From Sphingobium sp. (GTDB lineage Bacteria; Pseudomonadota; Alphaproteobacteria; Sphingomonadales; Sphingomonadaceae), in NCBI GenBank assembly GCA_022652485.1, contig JALCRK010000008.1:18732-82731 (forward strand): 64,000 bases of DNA, given 5' to 3'. Within the stretch, counting starts at the first letter, position 1. Each line of letters begins with the position of its first letter. Made by a program: the position numbers and the translations under genes. Positions 9,906 to 19,077 of the stretch are shown here, one piece after another. The notes beneath the pieces were generated by a model. That model searched no databases, had not been told where the DNA came from, and was given only the letters and a program-made list of their open reading frames with translations.

Positions 9906-12152
9906 CTAGGGCGCGATCTCGATATCCGTCGGCCCCTCCCCGTTCAGGAAGCGGTCGTAGGCGGCCTCGTAACCAGCCTCGATGTGGCGGACGAAGCCTT
10001 CGGTATCGAACAGCGGCATCGTGAGCCGGTTGGCCGCGAGGCGGGTACGCAGTTCCTCAAGCCTGGCTGGGTTGGATGCCAGCTCCAGCGCCAACGCTTC
10101 ATAGGCTTCGGAAGTCTCCACCGCGAGTTCCGGCAGACCGACGGCATGGAGCAGGCTGCCCGCGACGCGCGCCGCAAAGCCCTCGCCCATGCGGGTCAGG
10201 ATCGGAAGTCCGCCCCATAGCGCGTCGCTGGCTGTGGTATGCGCGTTGACGTTGAACGTATCGAGAAACAGATCGGCGAGATGCTGACGCGCCAGATGCT
10301 GTTCGACCGGGAGACCTTCGGCAAAGACGATCCGGCTGGCCTCAACGCCGCGCTTTTCCGCCTCTTTGCGCAAATTCGCTTCCGCCCAAGGGTTCGCCTT
10401 GTACAACCACAGCACACTCCCCTCGACCGCCTTCAGCAGGCGCATCCAGATGTCAAACTCCTCCGGAGTGATTTTATACGGGTTGTTGAAACAGGCGAAG
10501 ACGAACGCATTTTCCGGCAGGCCCATCTGGGCGCGCGTGAATCCCGCATCGGCAATAGGGCGGCAATTGTCGTTCACCTGATAGCTGCCCGGCAGATAGA
10601 TCATGCTCTCGCTATAATGCGCACGCTGCGCATCCGGCACGACGACTCTGTCAGCGATCATATAGTCAATGAAGTCGGCCCCGGACGTACCGGGATAGCC
10701 GAGATAGCTCATCTGCACCGGCGCCGCGCCGTAGGAAAGGATCCCCAGGCGCCCATCCTTGGTGTGCCCCTTCAGATCTATCGCGATGTCCAGCCCTGCC
10801 TTGCGCGCGAGCGCCGCCACTTCTTGGTCATCCATCCGGTGCACGTCATAGAAGCGGTCAAAGAGCGAACGATAGGCGCTGCTGTCTTCCGCACCATAGG
10901 AGTAGGCATGGACTTCGAAGCGGTCGCGATCATGCAGCGCGATCATTCGTCCGAGCAGGAACATTGTCGCATGGTGATGAATGTCGGACGTGAAATAGCC
11001 GACTTTGATCTTTTCCGGTCGAGCCGCGGGAGGCGCGATGGGCGTCCGCTCCGCCCCGCCAAAGCGCGCGGCAATGCCCAGCTCCGAGCGAATCCGATGG
11101 CGCGCAGGCGCATCCTCAAGCGCCAACATGCCCCAGGGGGAGACCGCCTGCGTGCCCGTTCCCAGCTCGGGCAAACGATCGAGATAGGGCGCCATGCCTT
11201 CCCAGTCGCAGATGTGCCCCTGCTGGTGCAGAAGCAGCGCGAGCGTCATGTCATCATGCGGATTGCCCTTAAGCCCCCGCTGGTAGGCCTCGATCGCTTC
11301 CTCGCGCAGATTCAGGCCCAGCAGGAGCGCCGCCATCTCGCGATGGGCGTCGCTATATTCCGGGGCGTGGAACATCGCCCGTTCGAAGGACATGATCGCC
11401 TCGCCCACCTTGCCCTGCATGTGGTGGATCAAGCCGAGATTGTAATGCGCGCGGGCATGGCCGGGCTGGAACGTCAGCACCTGATTATAATAAGCGATGG
11501 CGGATGTGGTGTTGCCGACATCCCGATAGGCATTGCCCAGATTGTTATAGGCATCCGCATAATCGGGCTTCAGCTTGATCGCGCTCTGAAGATGCCCAAT
11601 CGCCTCACGGGGCTTCGCCATTGCGAGGTATAGCGCGCCGAGATTGTTATATGCCTCGGCATAGTCCGGCTTGTGGGCGATCGCCGCGTGATATGCGGAA
11701 GCGGCGTCCTCATTTTCCCGCAGCTCCTGCAACACGCGCGCGAGATTATACTGCACCTCCGCGCAGTCCGCCCGCACGGCTAGGGCGCGGCGGAAGCACG
11801 CCACGGCGTGCTCCGGCTCCCTGCGTGCGTAGTGGATCTGGCCCAGCACGTCATGCAACAGCACGGATCGGGGATAGTCGCGCAGCAGCATGGCACCCTT
11901 CACCTGAGCCTCGTCCAGCTTGCCAGCCCTGAAGAGCGCCAGAAAATATTCGATCTCCTGAGCGGGCGGCGCGCCATCGAGCGCGATCGATTCACCTCTG
12001 GCCTTGCGCACTGCATCCAGACCCTGCCGCGCGCGGACATTCTGGGGAAACTCCAGCAGCACGCCTTCATAAAGCGTCCGCGCTGCCTCGTAATCTCCGC
12101 GCTTGGTGTGGCGCCTGGCATTCATGAAGATCGTTTCGAGCGGCTTGCCCAT
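9906..12152 (-). CDS. TPR-repeat protein with C-terminal GT41 (SPINDLY/OGT-like) glycosyltransferase domain
   Basis: Multiple TPR units (AEAYNNLGALYLAMAKPREAI...) then DIAIDLKGHTKDGRLGILSYGAAPVQMSYLGYPGTSG and LFLDTFNVNAHTTASDALWGGLPILT. Confidence 0.92.
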   Translation of the reverse strand: MGKPLETIFMNARRHTKRGDYEAARTLYEGVLLEFPQNVRARQGLDAVRKARGESIALDGAPPAQEIEYFLALFRAGKLDEAQVKGAMLLRDYPRSVLLHDVLGQIHYARREPEHAVACFRRALAVRADCAEVQYNLARVLQELRENEDAASAYHAAIAHKPDYAEAYNNLGALYLAMAKPREAIGHLQSAIKLKPDYADAYNNLGNAYRDVGNTTSAIAYYNQVLTFQPGHARAHYNLGLIHHMQGKVGEAIMSFERAMFHAPEYSDAHREMAALLLGLNLREEAIEAYQRGLKGNPHDDMTLALLLHQQGHICDWEGMAPYLDRLPELGTGTQAVSPWGMLALEDAPARHRIRSELGIAARFGGAERTPIAPPAARPEKIKVGYFTSDIHHHATMFLLGRMIALHDRDRFEVHAYSYGAEDSSAYRSLFDRFYDVHRMDDQEVAALARKAGLDIAIDLKGHTKDGRLGILSYGAAPVQMSYLGYPGTSGADFIDYMIADRVVVPDAQRAHYSESMIYLPGSYQVNDNCRPIADAGFTRAQMGLPENAFVFACFNNPYKITPEEFDIWMRLLKAVEGSVLWLYKANPWAEANLRKEAEKRGVEASRIVFAEGLPVEQHLARQHLADLFLDTFNVNAHTTASDALWGGLPILTRMGEGFAARVAGSLLHAVGLPELAVETSEAYEALALELASNPARLEELRTRLAANRLTMPLFDTEGFVRHIEAGYEAAYDRFLNGEGPTDIEIAP

Positions 12153-12282
12153 CTGTCCCCCGCGTCGGCGCGCAGCGCCGCAATCTGTTGTGCACAGCGG
12201 TGGTTATTGCCGGTTTTCCCTAAAAAGCTGTTAACCATGATTGCAACCCTCCCACGGCATCTCCCAGGATAGGGCGAAAAAA

Positions 12283-12310
12283 ATAATTGACCGTCCGGTC
12301 GGTTAATTAT
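12283..12310. promoter_or_regulatory. 28-bp palindromic operator-like element within a sigma70-like promoter
   Basis: ATAATTGACCGTCCGGTCGGTTAATTAT: 12 of 14 base pairs symmetric; contains TTGACC (12287-12292) and abuts TATAAT (12308-12313), spacer 15 nt, 30 bp before the ATG at 12344. Confidence 0.7.
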
Positions 12311-12343
12311 AATGGAGTCGCAGTACACACATGGGAGGACATC

Positions 12344-13366
12344 ATGCATCACGAAAAACTGGCCGACAAAATGGAGTTTCCGCCGGAAACCCCGCAGCCC
12401 AATGTCTATCCGCTGTCCTGGCATTGCCAGACGGAGAAGCTGGAGGAGGTCTGGGATGCGTCACAGCGCGAATATTGGGATCCCAAGAAGCTGCCCTGGG
12501 ACACATTCGATCCCTCGTCCTACAGCTGGGAGGAACGCGAGGCGATCGCCTATTGGTGGACGCTGCTCTCCGTGTTCGATGCTTCCGCGCCGCCCGTATT
12601 TGCCGAGGCCTTCATCAAGACCTATGAAATGCACGAGGAAGACGCGGTGCGCCGCTGCTTCTTCTCGGTAACGCGCGACGAGCAGAACCATGAGCAGATG
12701 TGCGGCATGGCGATCACCCGCTTGCTGGAGCATCCCGATCCGTTGACTTACACCCCCAAGACGGAGCTGGGCCTGAGGCTTCAGAAGAACGCCAAGTGGC
12801 TGTATCACAATGGCGGGCGCTACTGGACCGGATACAAGGCGGCGGTGCCCAAATACAGCCTCGCCGTGCTGTTCAGCTCGTTCCTGATGGGCGAGATCGC
12901 GGCGGCGACCATCTTCCACCAGATGGCGGCGGGATGCACCGAGCCGGTGTTCCAGGAAGGCTTCCGCAACATCGGGCGTGACGAGGGCCGCCACATGGCG
13001 ATCTGCATGGCGCTGATGGAGCGGGATTATCCGAAGATGGACCTTTCCGAAAAGCCTATCATCACCAAGCAGGTGCGCGCGGGCTATCTGTTCCTTTCCG
13101 CCGTGCTGTTCGAGCCTCCGGCGGATTTCTGGGATTTGCCCGCAGACTTCATCGCCAACCAACGCGAAGGCGAGACGGTGGCACGGCAGGCGGGCTTCTT
13201 CATCCCCGAATATGATGGCAAGCTGGAGAACTGGAAGCAGGCAATGCTCAACCTGAAGGGCGTGCTCGACAAATATGACATCCCGTTCCCCGCCATCCCG
13301 GAAGTGGGCATCACCGGCGAGGAAATCAACGATGTCGACATGGCGGACATCATCCCTGTCTTCTGA
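12344..13366 (+). CDS. Ferritin-like / R2-like diiron oxygenase family protein
   Basis: Two D-E-x-x-H motifs (TRDEQNHEQM and GRDEGRHMAI) spaced as in R2-like diiron proteins; ATG preceded by GGGAGG. Confidence 0.75.
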   Translation: MHHEKLADKMEFPPETPQPNVYPLSWHCQTEKLEEVWDASQREYWDPKKLPWDTFDPSSYSWEEREAIAYWWTLLSVFDASAPPVFAEAFIKTYEMHEEDAVRRCFFSVTRDEQNHEQMCGMAITRLLEHPDPLTYTPKTELGLRLQKNAKWLYHNGGRYWTGYKAAVPKYSLAVLFSSFLMGEIAAATIFHQMAAGCTEPVFQEGFRNIGRDEGRHMAICMALMERDYPKMDLSEKPIITKQVRAGYLFLSAVLFEPPADFWDLPADFIANQREGETVARQAGFFIPEYDGKLENWKQAMLNLKGVLDKYDIPFPAIPEVGITGEEINDVDMADIIPVF

Positions 13367-13438
13367 GTCCGGATCGGATCGGCTCCGCGCCTTGCCCTCG
13401 CGGCAGGGCGCGGGCCTGCGCGTGTTAAGGAGATACAC

Positions 13439-14482
13439 ATGACCCGCATTACCCTTTCCCCTTCCGGCAAATCGGTCGAGGCCGAGAATGGGGAGACAGT
13501 GCTCTCCGCGCTCGAACGCGCCGGATATGCCCTGCCCAACAACTGCCGCGCGGGCGCGTGCGGCGAATGCAAGGTGAAGGTTCTTTCCGGGTCCTTCGAT
13601 CAGGGGCTGGTGCTCGACATGGCGCTTTCCCCCCAGGAGCGCATCCAGGGCTTCGGCCTCATGTGCATGGCGAAGCCCACCTGTGACGACCTCACGATCG
13701 AATGGGGCACGGCCGACGCCAAACCCAAACTTTTTCCGCCCAAAAAGAGCCAGCCCTTCGTCGTTACGGACCGCATTGCCCGAACCGACCGGGTGGCGGA
13801 GCTGCATCTGCGCCCGGTGGGGCAGCCGATGCGCTTCTGGCCCGGCCAATATGTCGTGCTGGGCGGGCAGGGTGGCCCCGCACCGCGCTGCTATTCCATC
13901 GCCAATGCGCCCCGCCCCGATGGCGAGATCATTTTGCAGATCGCCCGCATTGATGGCCTTGGCACCAGCCAGTGGGTGCACGAAACGCTGTTGCCCGGCA
14001 CCGTGCTGTCGCTCGACGGCCCCTATGGCACCTTCATCGGTGATCCGGCGGTGGAGACTCCGATCCTGTGCATGGCTGCGGGAACAGGCCTCGCGCCCAT
14101 CCTCGCGCTGACTGAGGCGGCATTGCGGCGCAACTACCGCAAGCCGGTGATGCTCGTCATCAGCGCGCGCACCGAGGCAGACGTGTATGGCCGGGGGCTG
14201 CTCGATTACTGGCAGCGCCGCTATCGTAACTTCAAATACCGCATCACGCTGACACGCGAGCAAAAGGAAGGCTATCTCCACGGCCGCATCGGGGAAGTGC
14301 TGCCATCCCTGTTCACCGAACTTTCCGCGCACGGAGTCTTTGTGGCGGGCAGCCCGGAATTCGTGGAGGCGGCCTGTGCGGGCGCGCAAGCCCTTGGTGC
14401 CCAGCCCGAGCATATTCATACCGAAGGCTATTTCGGCCAGGCCATGCCCGAGACCCCGCCCCAATCGCAGCTGGTCGCCTGA
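13439..14482 (+). CDS. 2Fe-2S ferredoxin / FAD-NAD(P) oxidoreductase (oxygenase reductase component)
   Basis: CRAGACGECKVKVLSG..GLMCMAKP (plant-type 2Fe-2S), RCYSIANAP (FAD), MAAGTGLAPILAL (NAD). Confidence 0.92.
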   Translation: MTRITLSPSGKSVEAENGETVLSALERAGYALPNNCRAGACGECKVKVLSGSFDQGLVLDMALSPQERIQGFGLMCMAKPTCDDLTIEWGTADAKPKLFPPKKSQPFVVTDRIARTDRVAELHLRPVGQPMRFWPGQYVVLGGQGGPAPRCYSIANAPRPDGEIILQIARIDGLGTSQWVHETLLPGTVLSLDGPYGTFIGDPAVETPILCMAAGTGLAPILALTEAALRRNYRKPVMLVISARTEADVYGRGLLDYWQRRYRNFKYRITLTREQKEGYLHGRIGEVLPSLFTELSAHGVFVAGSPEFVEAACAGAQALGAQPEHIHTEGYFGQAMPETPPQSQLVA

Positions 14483-14540
14483 GAGGGCCGGACCGGAGCC
14501 CACCCTGTGGGGCAAACGCCTTCGATGTCGGGAGACGGAG

Positions 14541-14615
<75 letters not shown>

Positions 14616-14733
14616 GTCCGTAACACAAGCGAGTCTGCCAAGCAGCCCGCCGGAGCCGGGCCTATGGCCTCGTTGGCGCGGAATTGTCAAGCGAGGCTTG
14701 AGTCGTTGCCGCGTTTTTGGTTAACGCCCCTAT

Positions 14734-14871
14734 ATGGCGGAAACGGAAACAGATCGTAAAAAAAGGCTGGCCGAGCAGCTGCGTGCCAATCTGCGACGCA
14801 GAAAGGCGCAGGGCCGCGAGATGGAGCAACAGCAAGGCCCGGCAGGGAAAATCGACCGCGACGGCGAATAG
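14734..14871 (+). CDS. Small (45 aa) charged helical protein, absent from ORF track
   Basis: ATG..TAG: MAETETDRKKRLAEQLRANLRRRKAQGREMEQQQGPAGKIDRDGE; sits in the gap between the tRNA and the convergent 14887 gene. Confidence 0.55.
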   Translation: MAETETDRKKRLAEQLRANLRRRKAQGREMEQQQGPAGKIDRDGE

Positions 14872-14886
14872 CCACTGAAACTTGGC

Positions 14887-17121
14887 TTAGGCAGGCGGCA
14901 CAAGCGGCAGCACACGATGCCGCCGCCCGGTCAGCGAGAACAGCGCCCCGGCCAGGGCGGGAGCCACGACGGGCACCCCGATCTGCCCCGAACCCGCAGG
15001 ATCCGCCGAACTTGGGATCAGCTCCACCGTCACGTCGCCCATATCCGCGAGCAACGGCAGGCCGAGCCGCCCCATCACCGCACGCTCCGGCATTCCCGCA
15101 CGGTAATGCGCGGCGCAGCCGGTGGCGGCGGCAAAGCCGAACACGAGTCCACCCTCGACCTGCTGCCGCGCGATATCGGGATGGGGCTGCGCGCCGAGAT
15201 CCGCAACGGCGGTGATTCGTTTCGCGCGCGGGCGCCCGCTGCGCATATCCGCCTCCACCAGCACGGCGATGAAACCGCCGTCCATCGCATGAATAGCGAG
15301 ACCCTGCCCGCTTCCCATCGCCCCGCCCTGCCAGCCGCCAAGCGCGCCCACCGTGGTGAGGCAGCGTGCGAGCCGCGTCTGGCCAGTGAGATGCTGGAGG
15401 CGGAAGGACATCGGCTCGATCCCAGCGCGTTGCGCCAGTTCGTCCATGAAGCATTCGGTGAAGAAGCACGTCAGACTATCCGCATTGCTCCGCCAGCGCC
15501 CGGCGGGAAGGCCAATGTCCGCCGGATAATGATCGACCGTCATGTGCGGGATCGCGTAAAGCGGCGGCAGGCCGGAGACGGCGGCGACATCGGCGGTTTC
15601 AGAATGTTTGTGCGCGGCCTCAGCGGCGGAGATGCCCTCCGAGATCCGGTCCCAGACCTCCCGGTTGGCGGACGGAGTCGCAATCTTGGCGGCAAGCGAA
15701 TCGATCCTGCCACCAGCGGCCAGCTTCGCCCACAGCCGCGCCCGCGCCGGGGGGCGGGGACGATCGGACAGCACATCCTCAAGCCGCGAATATTGCAACT
15801 GCACCGGCCTGCCGATTTCCCGCGCGATCAGAGCCGCCTGTACCGCCGCGTCATGATCGAAGCGCCGCCCGAACGACCCGCCCGCGCCGAGCGGATAGAG
15901 GGACACATCCGCCTCGCCTACCCCCAGCGCCCTCGCGATCGCGCGGCGGCAGAAGGCGGGCGCCTGGCTCGCCACCCAGATTTCGACCCTGGAGTCAGCA
16001 ACGCGGGCGGTGGCGCACGGCGGCTCCAGCCCCAGATGGAGCGCGGGCGCAACCTCGAAATCGGCGCGAACGAGATGCGCGCCCGCAAAGCTCGCCGCGA
16101 CATCGCCCTGTTCGAAAAAACGGCGGCCGTGCTCGCCATCGAACGCGGCATCGAGCTTGCGGGCGATCAGCGCGTCGGACACGCGCGGCTCCCGCACATC
16201 GAACACGGGATCGAGGAGATCGAGCGCCTTATTCGCCGCCCACCAGCTGCTCGCGACGGCGGCGATCCAGCCCTCCTGCTTGACGACGCGGAGAAAGCCG
16301 CCCACCTTCCGTGCCGCGGCTTCCTTCGCCAAGACCAGCCGGATGGCCCCGACCGGCCCTTGCCGGATCGAGGCATAAACCATGCCGGGCAGGCGGATGT
16401 CCGCCGCGAAATTATATGAGCCATCGACCTTTGACGGAAGATCGAGCCGGGGGACATCCTCGCCCAGCAAGCGCCCGTCACCCTCGTCATCGGTGCGCAT
16501 CGGCAAGACATCCGGCAGGGCGAATCCAGCCGCCTCCGTCGCCAGTTCGCCGATCCGAAGGCTGCGCTGGCCATCGCTCACCACGCCCTTGGAGATGGTG
16601 CAGCTCTCCCACTCCGTGCCCCAGCGCGCCGCCGCCGCCTTGCACAGCAGCACCCGCGCCGCCGCACCGGCCTCGCGATAGGCCTGGCCGAACATCCGCA
16701 AAGATGTCGCGCCGCCCGTCAGCATCATCGCGTTGCGCGTGGCGAACTGCCGTATTGCCCAGTCGCCCGCGCCGCCCGCGATCCGCGCCCAGTCCGGCTC
16801 CATAAATGTCTTTGCGAGCAACGTGTTGGCATAGAGCGGGCTCACCGGCGCGCCCTGCACCGCAACCATGCGCCAGTCAGCACCCAGCTCATCGGCGAGG
16901 ATCTGCGGCAGGACGGTGGAAACCCCCTGCCCCATCTCCAGTTGCGGCATGACGACGATGATTTGCCCGGCGCTGTCGATCTTGAGAAAGGCGTTGATGA
17001 GCGTTTCCGTGTCGGACACCGCCACATTAGGCGCATAATCGCGCGGCCACACACCCCAAGCAAGGAGCAGGCCCGCCGTCGCGCCGCCGCCAACGAGCAG
17101 CGAGCGCCTGTCCAGCCTCAT
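14887..17121 (-). CDS. Xanthine dehydrogenase-family molybdopterin-binding subunit (aldehyde dehydrogenase / isoquinoline oxidoreductase beta-like), Tat-like signal
   Basis: MRLDRRSLLVGGGATAGLLLAWG N-terminus; QLEMGQGVSTVLPQILADELGADW; GAGGSFGRRFDHDAAVQAALIA. Confidence 0.88.
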   Translation of the reverse strand: MRLDRRSLLVGGGATAGLLLAWGVWPRDYAPNVAVSDTETLINAFLKIDSAGQIIVVMPQLEMGQGVSTVLPQILADELGADWRMVAVQGAPVSPLYANTLLAKTFMEPDWARIAGGAGDWAIRQFATRNAMMLTGGATSLRMFGQAYREAGAAARVLLCKAAAARWGTEWESCTISKGVVSDGQRSLRIGELATEAAGFALPDVLPMRTDDEGDGRLLGEDVPRLDLPSKVDGSYNFAADIRLPGMVYASIRQGPVGAIRLVLAKEAAARKVGGFLRVVKQEGWIAAVASSWWAANKALDLLDPVFDVREPRVSDALIARKLDAAFDGEHGRRFFEQGDVAASFAGAHLVRADFEVAPALHLGLEPPCATARVADSRVEIWVASQAPAFCRRAIARALGVGEADVSLYPLGAGGSFGRRFDHDAAVQAALIAREIGRPVQLQYSRLEDVLSDRPRPPARARLWAKLAAGGRIDSLAAKIATPSANREVWDRISEGISAAEAAHKHSETADVAAVSGLPPLYAIPHMTVDHYPADIGLPAGRWRSNADSLTCFFTECFMDELAQRAGIEPMSFRLQHLTGQTRLARCLTTVGALGGWQGGAMGSGQGLAIHAMDGGFIAVLVEADMRSGRPRAKRITAVADLGAQPHPDIARQQVEGGLVFGFAAATGCAAHYRAGMPERAVMGRLGLPLLADMGDVTVELIPSSADPAGSGQIGVPVVAPALAGALFSLTGRRHRVLPLVPPA

Positions 17122-17208
17122 GGCTTTGCCTGCCGTCCTGTCACTCGCGCGCCGCATCGTGCTGGTTTGATACGCAGCCGGGCCGAAAAGGCAAAGCCGG
17201 AAATGCGC

Positions 17209-17637
17209 TCAACGGACCGGCGGAATGCCGAGGCGGGGGATTTCGATTGCCGGGCAGTGATCCATCACCACCCTGAGGCCCGCCGCCTCCGCGCGCGCCG
17301 CAGCCGCCGCGTTGACGACACCGAGCTGCATCCACACCGCCCTCACGCCCGCCGCGATCGCCTCATCCACGGTTTCCCCGGCCGCCTCGCTATTGCGGAA
17401 GATATCGACCATGTCGATCGGCTCCGCGATGTCCGCGAGGGTAGCCGCAACCGTCTGGCCGTGGATTTGTTGTCCCGCAAGCCCGGGATTGACCGGAATG
17501 ACGCGGTAGCCGTGCCCCAGCAGTGTATGCATCACCCGGTAGCTTGGCCTGTCGGGCTTGGGCGATGCACCGACCAGCGCAATCGTGCGGACGGAGTTGA
17601 GCAGATCGGCGATATCAGTGTCCGCAGTCAATGGCAT
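17209..17637 (-). CDS. CoA-binding domain protein (YccU-like)
   Basis: [44 protein letters not shown]. Confidence 0.9.
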   Translation of the reverse strand: MPLTADTDIADLLNSVRTIALVGASPKPDRPSYRVMHTLLGHGYRVIPVNPGLAGQQIHGQTVAATLADIAEPIDMVDIFRNSEAAGETVDEAIAAGVRAVWMQLGVVNAAAAARAEAAGLRVVMDHCPAIEIPRLGIPPVR

Positions 17638-17774
17638 GGCGTCTCATTCCTTAGACCCGCACACATTTGTTACGGGCTGATCGTCGCTTCGATGACATGG
17701 ATCAATTCGCGTCGTCCAGTCCTGTTCCATGATTTTCACTTGGCCGGTCATGGCCAGGAAGCAGGAGACGGACA

Positions 17775-18029
17775 TTGAGTGAAGCGGGACATGATCTACA
17801 CAGCGTTTTTCCCGACGCCGCCGAGGCGCTGCACGGGCTTAAGACCGGCAATGCGCACTTTCGCTCCCTCGCGGAGCAGTATCACGATCTGACGCGGGAG
17901 ATCGTGCGGATCGAGGAAGGCGTCGACGCGGCGGGAGACGCGCGGCTGGAAGACATGAAGAAACGCCGCCTCGGCCTTCTGGACGAAATCGCGGAGCTGA
18001 TCGCGGTGGAGCGGCGCGCCTCGGCCTGA
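17775..18029 (+). CDS. DUF465 / YdcH-like small protein (TTG start)
   Basis: HSVFPDAAEALHGLKTGNAHFRSLAEQYHDLTREIVRIEEG..MKKRRLGLLDEIAELI. Confidence 0.8.
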   Translation: MSEAGHDLHSVFPDAAEALHGLKTGNAHFRSLAEQYHDLTREIVRIEEGVDAAGDARLEDMKKRRLGLLDEIAELIAVERRASA

Positions 18030-18036
18030 CTGCCGG

Positions 18037-19041
18037 TCAGCCCGGACGCGCGGCCAGCCAGTCCCGCACTTTCGCGGCGAGGCTGAGGAAGGGTTCCGCC
18101 TCTGCGCCTTCCCCGGAAGCGGGCGGCTGGCCCGCATCGGACGCGGTGCGGATACCGATCGAGAGCGGTATCCGTCCGAGGAAGGGCATATTCATGTGCC
18201 TTGCCGCCGCCTCCGCGCCGCCCGAACCGAAGGGATCGGACATTTCGCCGCAATGCGGGCAGACATAGCCCGCCATATTCTCAACCAAGCCGATCATCGG
18301 CACGCCGACCTGCTCGAACAGGTTGACTGCACGGGTTGCGTCAATGAGGGCAAGATCCTGGGGCGTCGAGACGATGACAACGCCTGCGGGCCGGTGCTTC
18401 TGCACCATCGAGAGCTGGATATCCCCGGTGCCGGGGGGCATATCGACCACCAGCACGTCGACCCCGTCCCAGCGTGCGTCGACGAGTTGCGATAGCGCGT
18501 TGCCCGCCATCGGCCCGCGCCACGCGATCGCCTTGCCGGGTTCGACCAGATGCCCCATCGACAGCATCGGAACCCCGCCCGCGCCGCGAATCGGGATCAT
18601 CTTGCTGTCCTCCGCCAGAGGCTTTTGCCCCTCGCTCGCCAGCAGGCGCGGCTGGGATGGGCCATAAATGTCGGCATCGACCAGCCCGACCTTCACGCCC
18701 AGGCGCGAGAGCGCAACGGCAAGATTGGCGGAGACCGTCGACTTGCCGACCCCGCCCTTGCCCGAGGCGACAGCAATGATCGTGAGGCTGCGCTTTTCGG
18801 CTGTCTCCAGGATCCGTACATCCGCCACGGCGGCATCCTCACGCGCGCGCTTCCCGATCGCCGCGACCATCGCCTTGCGCTCCTCGACTGCAAGGCCGCC
18901 AACATCGAGCACGAGGCTGAACACGCCGTCGCGCAGGCGCAGCGCGCTGGCGCGCCCCTGGCTGAGAGTGGTAATGGCGGCGGAAAGGGCGTCGATTTCG
19001 ATCATGCGGCGCGCCATATGCGATAATCTTGGCAAAGGCAC
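18037..19041 (-). CDS. Mrp/NBP35-family Fe-S cluster carrier ATPase (start may be internal)
   Basis: VASGKGGVGKSTVSANLAVALSRLGVKVGLVDADIYGPSQPRLL; PPGTGDIQLSM; CPHCGE. Confidence 0.95.
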   Translation of the reverse strand: MPLPRLSHMARRMIEIDALSAAITTLSQGRASALRLRDGVFSLVLDVGGLAVEERKAMVAAIGKRAREDAAVADVRILETAEKRSLTIIAVASGKGGVGKSTVSANLAVALSRLGVKVGLVDADIYGPSQPRLLASEGQKPLAEDSKMIPIRGAGGVPMLSMGHLVEPGKAIAWRGPMAGNALSQLVDARWDGVDVLVVDMPPGTGDIQLSMVQKHRPAGVVIVSTPQDLALIDATRAVNLFEQVGVPMIGLVENMAGYVCPHCGEMSDPFGSGGAEAAARHMNMPFLGRIPLSIGIRTASDAGQPPASGEGAEAEPFLSLAAKVRDWLAARPG

Positions 19042-19077
19042 TGTTTTTCCGCCGCGCGGCTACCTATAGAAGATGCC

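Noticed and set aside
12461-14515. 684-aa antisense ORF opposite the oxygenase and reductase
   Set aside because: Spans two clear + strand genes and their spacer; low-complexity shadow translation
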